From NCBI RefSeq assembly GCF_001949145.1, contig NW_019091423.1:521273-585272 (forward strand): a DNA stretch of 64,000 nt, given 5' to 3'. Under the pieces are notes generated by a model. The model was given only the letters and a program-made list of their open reading frames with translations, ran no database searches and was not told the DNA's origin. Origin of the DNA: Acanthaster planci (lineage: Eukaryota > Echinodermata > Asteroidea > Valvatida > Acanthasteridae). A program made the translations under genes and the position numbers. Shown here in pieces: positions 1 to 10,100 of this stretch; position 1 is the first letter of the stretch, and every line of letters begins with the position of its first letter.

Positions 1-115
1 ACAAACAGATACATTGTACTACATCTCACGTACATGTACTGTACCGGTACATGTGCTTTACACGTACATGTACATGTGCTTTATGTGTACATGTATGGAG
101 GTTTACAATACACAG

Positions 116-251
116 GTACCAGTACCTTGAAAAGTTTGGGAAATACATCAGAAGGCTGGCCACGGACAAGGAACAGTCGAGAGTTAAGTTTGCGGAGACT
201 TGAATCAAGATCTTCCAAGCACTGAAGCAGGAATCTGCACAAGAGAAATGA
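116..251 (+). pseudogene. possible coding-exon remnant with in-frame TGA
   Basis: After an AG at 114-115 a reading frame runs from 117 and gives a lysine-rich helical-looking peptide ([18 protein letters not shown] and onward) to a TGA at 201-203. The same frame continues after the TGA for 15 codons, again with a helical composition ([15 protein letters not shown]), to a second TGA at 249-251. I do not recognise the family. It could be the last coding exon of a plus-strand gene ending at 203, a decayed exon read through a mutated codon, or chance. The codon content looks more protein-like than the flanking TACATGTA-rich DNA. Confidence 0.25.
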
Positions 252-252
252 C

Positions 253-628
253 ACGAAATTGTTTCAAGATGATTTTGTTGGGGAGATGTTAATTTTAATC
301 ACAGGTTTTGCCCTTACACTGACGTATGTGTATAATCAGTGCTCGTTGAAGAGCTCGTGAAAAAATTCACAAGATTACTCGGGTGGGACTCGAACCCACA
401 CCTCCTGCTTACTAGTGCAGACGTCATAACCCATTGACCACTGAGCTTGCCAAGGCCGGCTGGCCTGTCCGAGTCAGATGTACAGACACAGTGGGTACCG
501 CAAAACCATTTCAAGACGATTTTTCAGCCAAAAAATGTTAATTTCAATCACAGGTTTTGCCCTGGCATAATTTTTTTCCGTCGGGGGGATGTTAATTTTA
601 ATCATGGGTTTCACCCTTACACCAACAT
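253..628. repeat. three copies of a ~55-bp repeat flanking a tRNA-like SINE head
   Basis: A block built around TTAATTT(T/C)AATCA(C/T)(A/G)GGTTT(T/C)(G/A)CCC occurs at about 253-322, 504-567 and 570-628, all in the same orientation. The first two copies also share TTTCAAGA(T/C)GATTTT upstream. The tRNA-like segment at 365-460 lies between copies one and two. This fits one composite or twice-inserted element whose tail is repeated. The family is not identified. Confidence 0.55.
365..460 (-). mobile_element. tRNA-derived SINE head
   Basis: On the minus strand the segment has a perfect T arm (GTGGG, seven-base loop TTCGAGT, CCCAC) containing the pol III B box GGTTCGAGTCC. It also has an A-box-like GCTCAGTGGTCAATGG and an anticodon-like stem CTGC/GCAG around CTAGTA. 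No acceptor stem pairs correctly at the 5' end, and the anticodon loop is one base too long. I therefore read it as a SINE head, possibly tRNA-Thr related, not a working tRNA gene. Confidence 0.55.
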
Positions 629-3330
629 GTATGAAATTGAACAACCTTATAAAGAACAACATGGCAAACTTCTAAATGTTGCAGAGATACAGTATATTAA
701 TTGATGTGTTAACTTTCCTTATTATTTCATTCATATCAGTTGGGTCAATTAATGGACATTTACATGTACATGTACCTTACAAAAATTACACAAATGTGCA
801 GAGTTTAAGAATTATGGGATATGGTAATTTCGGTTATGGTTATTTCTTTGACTTCTATAATGTACAGATGTATAACCAGTTCTTTACAGAACACCACAAA
901 CTCAAAAAAGAGATATATCCATGGTGCTACGGCAAACATACTTGTATCTAGTTTACTTCTATGTACCATGTACATGTAGATATGGACAACACACTGAAAG
1001 TAAAATGAAACATACATGCACATGTACTATTCCATAAAGTCTAATCAACTTTGCGGGATTAAATACTTAAATTTCAATTTTGCAGCTGAAATTTCCCCAT
1101 GTACATTTACAGTATATGCACAAAATCCAAATAATAATAAGTAGATAATGCTGAGAATCTATATGTTTTTTGTAAATAATCATATTCAACAATTCATACA
1201 TTTTGGGTTTTTTTCACAATGACTCCATGACTTTTTGAGGTTTTAATGAGCTTTTCTAATCTCTACGGTTACTCAAAGACATTGCAATCCTGAAAACAAA
1301 AATATAAAGTACAGCAGATGTAGCAATAAATATCCTAAAACCAAAGGTCCGTTAGGAGAAACATCAAAACTTCATTAGCAAAATACATGTAAATATACAT
1401 CATCTGTCTGTCCCTATTCCCTTCAGGAGTTGCAATGATTTATCATGGAACTGATCAATTATCTTTAGGGTCGCTGAATTCATTGTACCCTGAGGAAAGC
1501 AGAAAATGACAATCACAAAAATTGTTACGTTCATCCCCAGCATCTGGTTATATGTCATGGATGTACATGTTATGTATAAAGTCTACACACCCTGAGAGCT
1601 TTACACTCTTACCATGACATTGTTTACAGCTTTAAAAGACTCTTCATGAAATAACACAAGATACATAAAATTTGTTTGTGTAAGATTGTTGAATCTTTAA
1701 CAAAGCAAATCAAATGTATTTTATATATACCGGTACTGGTACTCTGTACATGTACGGTATGCAGACATGTTCATGCGATATGTCATACATGCATTATTAA
1801 TAAGTAATACGTGATATGACCCATCCTGAAATCTGTATATAAAACAAGTACATGTACATGTACCACATGTACATGTACCACATGTACATGTACGCATGTC
1901 TCGCAAGGCAGCAGGTGGATAATTTCAGAAGTACTGTACATTTTCAGCCAGTTATAAAGCTAAGCTTCATTAAAAATGAAGGACTCACACAGCAATACCG
2001 TATGTCAAACGGTGGGGGGAAAAGTCCCAATAAGTGTAAGCCCATCTGTATTCAATCAACAAACCATTTTTACTTCCTGTACTGTCTGGGATACAATTTT
2101 GAATACTGACAGGTACATGTACATGTAGGCACAACCAACATGAATTTTATTAGGTCCTAATTTGCACTGAATTTTCTTAAAACAGGCTACAAAAGGTGAA
2201 TAATCACCAGAAGAATGCCTGCAAGTTTCCCCCACATGTACTGTACATGTAGTTCTGAATACTTGTAGCTGAAGTCTTGGTATATATACTGTATATATAT
2301 TGTATTATGCAATTATTGTAGGTGAACTAACTTTACATGTTGCGAATTGTGTAAGTACTGTGGTCAGTTTGTTTGACATTAGGTAAGAGGTCTTAGCAGG
2401 GAAAATTTTGAATCCTTTACTTAGAAAAAAAACAGTCTCACAAAGTCTGTGCACAAAGGTACATGTATCAAGTGAGGAACATTTCTGAACTCTTTCTGAA
2501 CATTATTCTCTGCTATAGATTGACATTTGGCATCCAAAGAAATAATGGTAAAATCATGAGTTTCTTGACGAATGTTGGTGTACTGTATGTATATGCATGT
2601 ATTGTACATTTAAACGAAACACAGACCTGCAAACCTTGCCATACTCCTTCCTGAGGTCAGGCATTACCACACAATAGATTAAAAGTATTTAAATGAGCCT
2701 TCAGTTCATTTAAAGTACATGTACATGAACATACCAGGGATACGTACATGTACATGTATGATGTAGCCATTTTACATGTTTTAGTACTTGTAGTACAAGT
2801 CATGTAGCCATTCCCATTTGTGCAGAGAGCATACTGTCCAAAACACTGTTTCCCTCACTGTTCTTTCAACTTCAATATGCAAACAAATCTAACTTATAGT
2901 CATGATCATTTCTAGCTCGTCAGGGTGTCAGGTCAACTCATACATAATAAACACGTTTCATACATTGTCAGGCTTAAAGAGACAGAAAAGCCAAAAATCT
3001 GAACCTTTCAGGCACCACCATAAATCAACTAAACACATAACTATATAAGAAGTCCTAGGCCTACTAGGATGAGATACTAGTCCTAGGATGAGATTGAACA
3101 ATGATAAAAATACCGGTAGCTGAAAAAAGGCATATGATAAAGAAGCTGAGCTGTGAAAATCTCCTATACTTTTGTACACAGCCAGTGAGGAAAAAAAAGC
3201 TGAAATCCAAAACAAAAAAAGCTGAAATAAGCTAAAAAGCTGAGAAATCTCAACCCTGGTTTGTATTGTATACATCATTTATCAATTGGAATTTGTCTAT
3301 CTGGGGAGTGGTTTAAACGGACTAGTACTA
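629..3330. other. no gene recognised; AT-rich DNA with TACATGTA clusters
   Basis: I see no supported exon here. It may lie inside the long first intron of the minus-strand cryptochrome gene. Dense runs of the self-complementary words ACATGTACATGTA occur near 965-1025, 1730-1890, 2110-2240 and 2715-2760. Short open frames in this stretch are mostly translations of these words. Confidence 0.5.
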
Positions 3331-3991
3331 CAGTGGAACGCCACGATAACGAACAAGACAAGGTCCACGCTAAATGTTCGGAACAGCGGTCATTCAGTAT
3401 AGCAAATTTAACTGCCAAACATTTCGTTGCCATGTTGAGTCTCTTGTCTAACCAACTGCACCCTCTTGTGATACCTTGGTTCACTGTTTTCGTGATGTTT
3501 TGCCGTTGCATTCAAGTTTAAGGTTTCTAGAAATGTATCTGTTAATTATTTTTGTTTTTTATTTAACTTGAGTCAAAAAAATTGATATCAAGTTTATCCT
3601 AAAAGTCGTGAAACTACCGCTCAGGATCGATCTCTGATGCATGCTGTGGCGAATCTCGGTTGATTTGTGTATCAGCGGTGCCCTCTTTAGACTACTGTTA
3701 GTGCAATGCCACCGTGCGTGTACGTGCGGTTTTCTTCCGCACCCAATCATGTGGAGTCGCAAAACCAGTGTCTATTCAATACCATTGACAACTAGAGACT
3801 TTCCCTTCTAATCCTTGGGGAAATAATGGCCACTTGTCACTTACCAACAGAAAAAAACACCAACTGTTTTATCAAACGGCAACTGAATAGTGTTAAGTAG
3901 CTTCTGTGCACAAATTATTGGGCGCCAAGGACGATGTTTGGTACAGCTGAATGTTCGGTATAGCGGTGTTCCCTATAGCGGCGTTCCACTG
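3331..3991. mobile_element. pogo/Tc1-mariner-type MITE
   Basis: The element begins CAGTGGAACGCC and ends GGCGTTCCACTG, a 12-bp perfect terminal inverted repeat. It is flanked on both sides by TA (3329-3330 and 3992-3993), the target duplication of the Tc1/mariner/pogo superfamily. Subterminal copies of a TGTTCGG(A/T)A(C/T)AGC motif occur inside both ends. It is 661 bp long and shows no transposase frame, so it is non-autonomous. Confidence 0.8.
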
Positions 3992-4368
3992 TACTACAAC
4001 TAGTCTTTCCCACAACCCTTGACAAAGTCAGAAATTGGTAAATAACAAATAAAAACATGAAAAAGTAAAATTTCTTTCCATTTAGGCTTAATATGAATTT
4101 CATTTTCCTCAATGCAAGTGCCACCGATTGCTCAAAAAGTTTGAAAATGACAAATTTCATGTGTTATCAAATTGTTAATGGTTGTGCCAATGGAGAAATC
4201 ACAAATTCTAACATAATCCCAACCTGAGCACTCCCGCCCCACTGCTGAGCATGATGAGGGGGACAGTCGATGAGTCTGTAACTTGTTAGGGGCGACTCAG
4301 TCAGGGGGCAAGTTAGGCAAATTTGTGTAATTTTGGTGGGGCTTGATCATTAAACAAACATTTCCTAC

Positions 4369-4565
4369 CTCCACTTATTGACACCCTGGTTGGGTGATCT
4401 AGCAAACCAAGGATCCAAGATGTACACACATCGGAAGGTTTTAGCACCCACCAGAGCCTCTCGTAAAGCAGGGTTGTCATGCAAGCGAAGTCCCTTGTTC
4501 CTGAACCAGTGAACCAATGACACTCCTCGACGCGAACTACCACGACTTCGTTTCCTTTTCCCCAT
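4369..4565 (-). CDS. CRY: animal cryptochrome / (6-4) photolyase, first coding exon
   Basis: The exon starts at the ATG at 4565-4563 and encodes 65 residues plus two bases before the donor GTAGGA at 4368. After a basic N-terminus ([14 protein letters not shown]) comes the photolyase-domain signature [20 protein letters not shown], then a stretch ending VYILDPWFA and NKW(R), which is the usual end of the first cryptochrome coding exon. Family members are flavoproteins: (6-4) photolyases repair UV lesions, and animal cryptochromes act as clock repressors or light receptors. One exon cannot separate these subfamilies. The extra Asn in WFRNKGLR (WFRKGLR in the family) is unusual. No second exon is visible in the remaining 4.3 kb towards coordinate 1, so the gene continues outside the window or across a large intron. 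Confidence 0.85.
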
Positions 4566-4870
4566 TTCTTGGTCGGATGTTGAGGGATATTCCGTGGTAA
4601 ACTGAGCGCCTTCTAGATAGAAGAAGCTCTTTTATCCGTAGGGAGACATTATCAACGAAGATAATCGGTAGTTTGCGCTGATTTACGACAAAATATCGAC
4701 CATCCTAAAGGGCTTTCCGACTGACACAGCAACAAGAAGCACAACCTGTTACGAATGAATGCAGCGGTGCGCGGGCGCGGTGGGAGCTCTTGAAATGTGC
4801 CCGATTGCGAACGATCCGATTTCAGTTACCCCTTCCCGCGATCCCCGCGCCCGAACATGAGAAGGCCCAC
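4566..4870 (-). promoter_or_regulatory. putative cryptochrome 5' region, locally CpG-rich
   Basis: The sequence directly upstream of the cryptochrome start becomes richer in CpG around 4760-4860 (GCGGTGCGCGGGCGCGGTGG and following), in contrast to the AT-rich surroundings. This fits a promoter or 5' UTR. No TATA box or initiator can be assigned with confidence. Confidence 0.35.
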
Positions 4871-5169
4871 CGGGTTTAAAGAAAAGAAACGTCAGTTTTG
4901 CAGTATGTTGTTAAATTTGTCACGTTCATCAAAATTGATATTGTTGATCCAACCAAAGTTACCTCTTCTTTCTTATCCCTTCCTCGCCATAGGTGGGCAA
5001 GATTTATACAGCTTTTTTTACAAGAGGTAGAAAAATGTTGCGTATCCAGTGGGTGAGGGATAGGCCTAGTCCGTTCAAAATCCTGATGTACCCTTTTAAA
5101 GGAATTGAAAGAATGGCATATCCACCTTTCTTGAGAGAGCACTGGACTTGCAACTTGTATCTCACCCTC

Positions 5170-6000
5170 GTTTAAGGCCACATTAAGATTACGCAACTGC
5201 AGCGTGGGATCTGTTCTCAGTTAAAGGTACTAATTCCATCGAGAAAGCTCAGAGACAGGCTGCATGCCTGATTTGTGACCAACACCTACAAAAGGGAAGT
5301 GATACCAACTTGAAACTCCTAAGTTCACTTGAATAGAGCACCCTGAGTCAGGACAGAAGCTTAGCCCGAGGACTTGACTAAGTTCTACGAAATGCTGCGT
5401 GGAAAACTCAACATCATAGTAGATCAAGCCCACACCAAGCCAAAACCCACGGGCACTCAAGCCATTAACTCAGCCTATTAGCCACAAACTCGCGATAGGA
5501 AGCAGTAGCGTAAATCTGTTAGAAATTGAGGATGGGGAATCAGTGCGGAGAGGTGGGAGGGGATAACTTGCCGGCCATGGAAATTTAAAAATCGGGGTGA
5601 GGGGCGATGTTCATGAAAAGATGTACATCTGTAATGTGTATCAGATTCATTCAGAATCTTATATCAGAATAGCATACTTATAGCTTTTTAAAGTAAATTC
5701 TTTCCCTTTTTAGTGATACTGCAAACATTTTTGCCATTGGAAAATACTATAAATTCTTTACAATCTACTTGAAATGTTTTCCTCATCACCAGAAGGTGCG
5801 GGAATGATTCATAGCCCATCCTCTCACCTCAAAAGGGGCGCAGTTTACACCCCCATCCTCGGGGGGTTTACGTCCATTACCGGAAGTGTACAAAAATTCA
5901 TTCTTTCCCCGTAAAATCAAAGCATGGAATAGTCCCCGCCCTGCTTCAGTTACACAAACAAACCAGTTAAATTTAACACAGTTCTTTTCCAAATTTTTTA
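5170..6000 (+). mobile_element. degenerate LINE (non-LTR retrotransposon) 3' coding end
   Basis: Two conserved blocks from the C-terminal end of LINE reverse-transcriptase proteins appear in the correct order. At about 5170-5270 a frameshifted reading gives DYATAAWD, then IEKAQRQAACLICDQH, matching the usual LEYAS.VWDP...LE.VQRRAARFV block. At about 5880-6000 a reading gives YKNSFFPRKIKAWNSP, matching the YK.SFFPRTI..WN.LP block that ends many CR1/Jockey-type proteins. Stops and frameshifts interrupt both, so this is a dead 5'-truncated copy. Confidence 0.65.
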
Positions 6001-7135
6001 TCATAGGTCCACTGGCACCAGTAACAACACCACTAGCAATATTTTTGAGGAACTGCAACCAAAACCTTTTTCACAAATTGTTGAAGTTTTGCTTCTCCAG
6101 TGGGCACCTTCATTCCTCATCATTTGCTCCATTATGCGCGCGCATGTCTTTTGTACGAATGAAAATGGAAATTCAGGGGTGGATAATTGTTTCCTCCTTT
6201 ATTTGTACTTGTGACCTCTTTCTGCAAAGAATCATGCTCGTAGTTTTGAACTTCGAAACTCTCACTGGATCCACTCGTGAATTGTTCGTACTTGGGACAC
6301 AATACTCAGTTTGCTCAATATCAGCTTGCATAACGCGTGAAAAACAACGTGCGTAACGTCATTATTTTCAAGAAGTCACGTTGCAACTGGCATGGTACGG
6401 AGGCCACAAATACCCATGCAATCATCAAACAAAGTCATGAGTGAACACTTCTTCAAACTATGTTTAAATCAAATAAACATAATAGCTAATGACTAAAGGT
6501 ATGAATATCGATCCCAATCTTGTAACATACACACCTTTGTTTTTCTTAATTTGTTTTAGAAAGTAACCTAAAACGAGGACAATAATAAGCGTGTCCCTTT
6601 TGTACTCCGTAACTTTATTCAACGATACCTAAGCCGTTTTCCAACACTCAATTCGTCGCCGTCGCAGGCTTCATGTAGAAACCAATCCTCGATTTTGGGC
6701 CTGAAACATTTAACTTAAATTAAAATACCGTAATTTTTGGCTCTTTTGCGTCTTACTTGATGCTTTGTGGCACTATCAGACTTACTATTGCGCTTACAAC
6801 CTCAAAGTCAGGAAGTAAAAAAAACAGTTGAAGCCTGAAACGGAGCCCAAGTCGAGTATTGGAAAACGGCCCTAACTTGTCCCCAGTGTGTTCTTGGTTT
6901 CCATATATGGGAGCGTACCGCTTGACATTTTGAGAAAGAGGTAACACCCGTTTCTGTCGTAGTCGGATACCCTGATGTTATGACTGATTGTCATTCTTAA
7001 AACGCTCACACGCGTCTGGGAATCATTACGCCTGTAGGCCCTATTTCGTGTTATCGTGCGATCGAACCATCGACACTGGCCGATCAACTAAATTTATCAA
7101 GATAAATCCAGAGAAATTTCAAATCTTCGCTGAGA
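6001..7135. other. cryptochrome-WASHC3 intergenic DNA, WASHC3 upstream region
   Basis: No exon is recognised here. The last ~250 bases before 7136 contain several CpG steps and are the likely WASHC3 promoter and 5' UTR. No clear TATA box is seen. Confidence 0.4.
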
Positions 7136-10100
7136 ATGGACGCCGATGGCTTGCCACTAGTTGGTCCTGGGGTGGATCTTACGAAGGTACATGTAGGTCT
7201 AAATAATCATGTCTTAATTGTGCATGATAGCTTGGAAAACTTGGTCCCGTTCATGCCGTTCGCACTTCAAGAACTCAAACATCAGGAACATGTCTCAAAG
7301 TCACTCGTTCCGTCATTCACACTCGTCACTTTGCGCCTTTTGTGGTGAAATGGTTCACAGTACCAGTGTAAGGAAGCTATTAAATCAAAGTATCAGCAAA
7401 CCTAATTTAGGGAGGATAATAAATTTGTGAACTATTTTTTGTTTTCTTTTTGATGTGATCTTGGAGTTGGAGAGGATTCAAACATTGTTAAAAAAAGAAA
7501 CATCTTGATAAGTTTGGTTTTCATCAGGCATCAAACTCTGCAAAACAAAGAAATACTGATTTAAAGTAAGGATATTTTGAGATGTTTTAGGACTTTTTTG
7601 GTACATGTTTAATGCAGAGCAAGTGTGATTTTTTGTATACAAAAATGAGTGTGGACACATTGTGGATTTTGACTGAAAAGCTTAAATCCATATTTTCATC
7701 AAATCTTTGATCTTATTTGTCATGTTCGTGCCTTATTTCAAGGAATTAAATGTTTGCTTCGTTTGAAATTTCAAAAAAAATGAAATTGGAACTAAGGTGT
7801 GCAGTAAACATGGTAAAAGACAAATTTTAATCAAAATTTCCTAGGTAAGAAGCTGAATACTCAAATCAACATTGCAACAGTGCCCTCACTCATTTATGCA
7901 TGTCCCTACCCGTATGAAGGAACATGGTTCTCTAACGAAACTGCAGCAGAGGCTCATATGTAGTCGGGGCGCAAGACGTATTGACCAGAAAACAGTCATT
8001 GGTAGCACTCCCAAACGTCACGATCAATAAGTCTTATGCCTGGACCACGTACATGTATACCGGTAGGCCAGGCATGCGTGCATCTGGGAGGACCATGTTC
8101 ATCCATACTTTTTATTGTGCCAGGAAAATCTAGACACGGGTATTTGAATGGGAGAAGGTGGCAAAAAGTTAAAGTGTTGTGCGTGTGTAGACAATGATAG
8201 AGCAAAAAAGGTAAGATTTTGACAGGTTTTGAAGTTAGAAATATTAAAGCCCCAAAATTTTTTCTTTGGCATTTCAGAAAGCCAGTAGGTGGTGAAAAAA
8301 GGTACATGTATTTTTGATGAGTCTTTGGAATGTTTGAGAGCCGTTGTCACTTTACTATATGTAATGTCATGGAGCGTTAGTATGACCGATCCCGTCCAAA
8401 ATTGAAAAAGAGGTATGCTAACGCTCCACTCAGTAGAGCTACATGTAGTGTCTACCACCATGTCTCATAGTCCCACATGTACGTGTACATGGTCTAGGAT
8501 GTGTATCTGTGTATAGGCCTACATGTAGGCCTACTTTCAGAACTGTAAGGTCCCTGATTTCCCCACTTACTGTGAAAACCAATCAGATCTTGCCAATAGG
8601 TGGCAAATTTAGGGACCTGGCGACTACTTATGGTCACACATTATGGCCGATGAAAATTGATTTAAAGGTTCTTGTCAGCCACTTCTGGCAAGTGATCACT
8701 GATGATAAGGGTTTTTCATCATCTTTCATCGGCAAATTTCTCCACAAATTTGACGAGGGATTTTCCTAAAAATTCATCACACTCACACTGAGCATAAAGG
8801 TTGAACTCATTTCAAAGGCTCTCGTCTGTAAAAAGAAAAGATTTGAATTGCAGAGAGAATAGAATTTTAAAATTCAACAGGCCTCAACAAGACAAACAAC
8901 TGCCAGCATCGAGCTATGGTAGTCCTGACATATCTGCAAGGCCATTGAAATCTTTAAGAACAAGACGGTCCTTCAAGACATCGGCAACAACATTAATGAT
9001 ATTTGGCGTTGCCTCCTGTCCAACCGGTCCCCTATACCCACGGACTCCTAACATTCAGTGCCACATGAGTCCCCAATACCCAGCACTTTCTCCAGCACCC
9101 CAACACCAACTGACACGTGCCAGTGAGCAGCCAGAGCAGCTCTCAGTACAGTTCCCACCTTCATGCCCCAGTACCCAGATAGCTTGGATGCCGATTCCCA
9201 CGCCTCAGTGATCACCCACAGCATATAAGCAGCAGCACAGTTGCACCACATCAGTCCTGAAGACAGACAAAGCACTCATTGTCCGAAACATCAAGTGACC
9301 GGTTCTTTTCAGAACCACACATACTCAAATGAGATATTTTCCACCTGGTGTATCTGCAAAGCCTCTACCTAAACTGTAATTTATTGATCAAAAATCGAAG
9401 AAATAAATTCCTTTCATCAGCTGTTCATGCATACAGTACATTGACAGCGAGAATCACTGAGGCTTTGGAAAAATCGTGGTACCACTCCATTGGATGATCC
9501 AAAGTACCAGGTATGGTATTTGAACAGTGTGGATTTCAACTGCTGCCAAACATTGCATTAGTTTGACCTCGGGCGCTCGCATCATGCCAGTTTCCTACCA
9601 TACACCAAGGGTCATCTGCAAGATGTGTTCAGTTTTTAGACTAACAATCTTGATGCCATTTTTAAAAAAATGAATGGTGAACTTTTTGATGTGGGCAGAA
9701 ATTTTCATGTGGGTGGTGACGAGAACCATGAGATCAAATTCCATCGGCCTAAGGTTTATACAAACCTTACAGATAGCAATGTAGAGAGCACATATCCAAC
9801 ATTGTGCTACTTTGATTGGAATTTTTATGCCGTTACACCGATTTTCTGAGGATTATATACTTGTGTAACCCCCCCCCCATTTTTTGTTATTTTAATCTTG
9901 CAAAACTGGTAAGTCCCCCCAAAAAACAAAGGCAACACCCTCATTGCACTGACCCTACGTTTTGGAAATTTCAAATTGTAAATTGTGAGTAAATGTGACT
10001 TTCTTATTGAAAAACTAACCATGCAAATTTGAATCCACCATACATGTATGTTGTGTGAAAACACAGTTCCCCCTCATAATTACCCTAAAAACTCAAAACA

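Noticed and set aside
365-460. Functional tRNA-Thr gene
   Set aside because: T arm is perfect, but no 5' acceptor strand pairs and the anticodon arm is irregular. SINE head fits better.
5886-6356. 156-codon plus-strand frame taken as a gene
   Set aside because: Its first part is the LINE C-terminal block (SFFPRKIKAWN); the rest is not protein-like.
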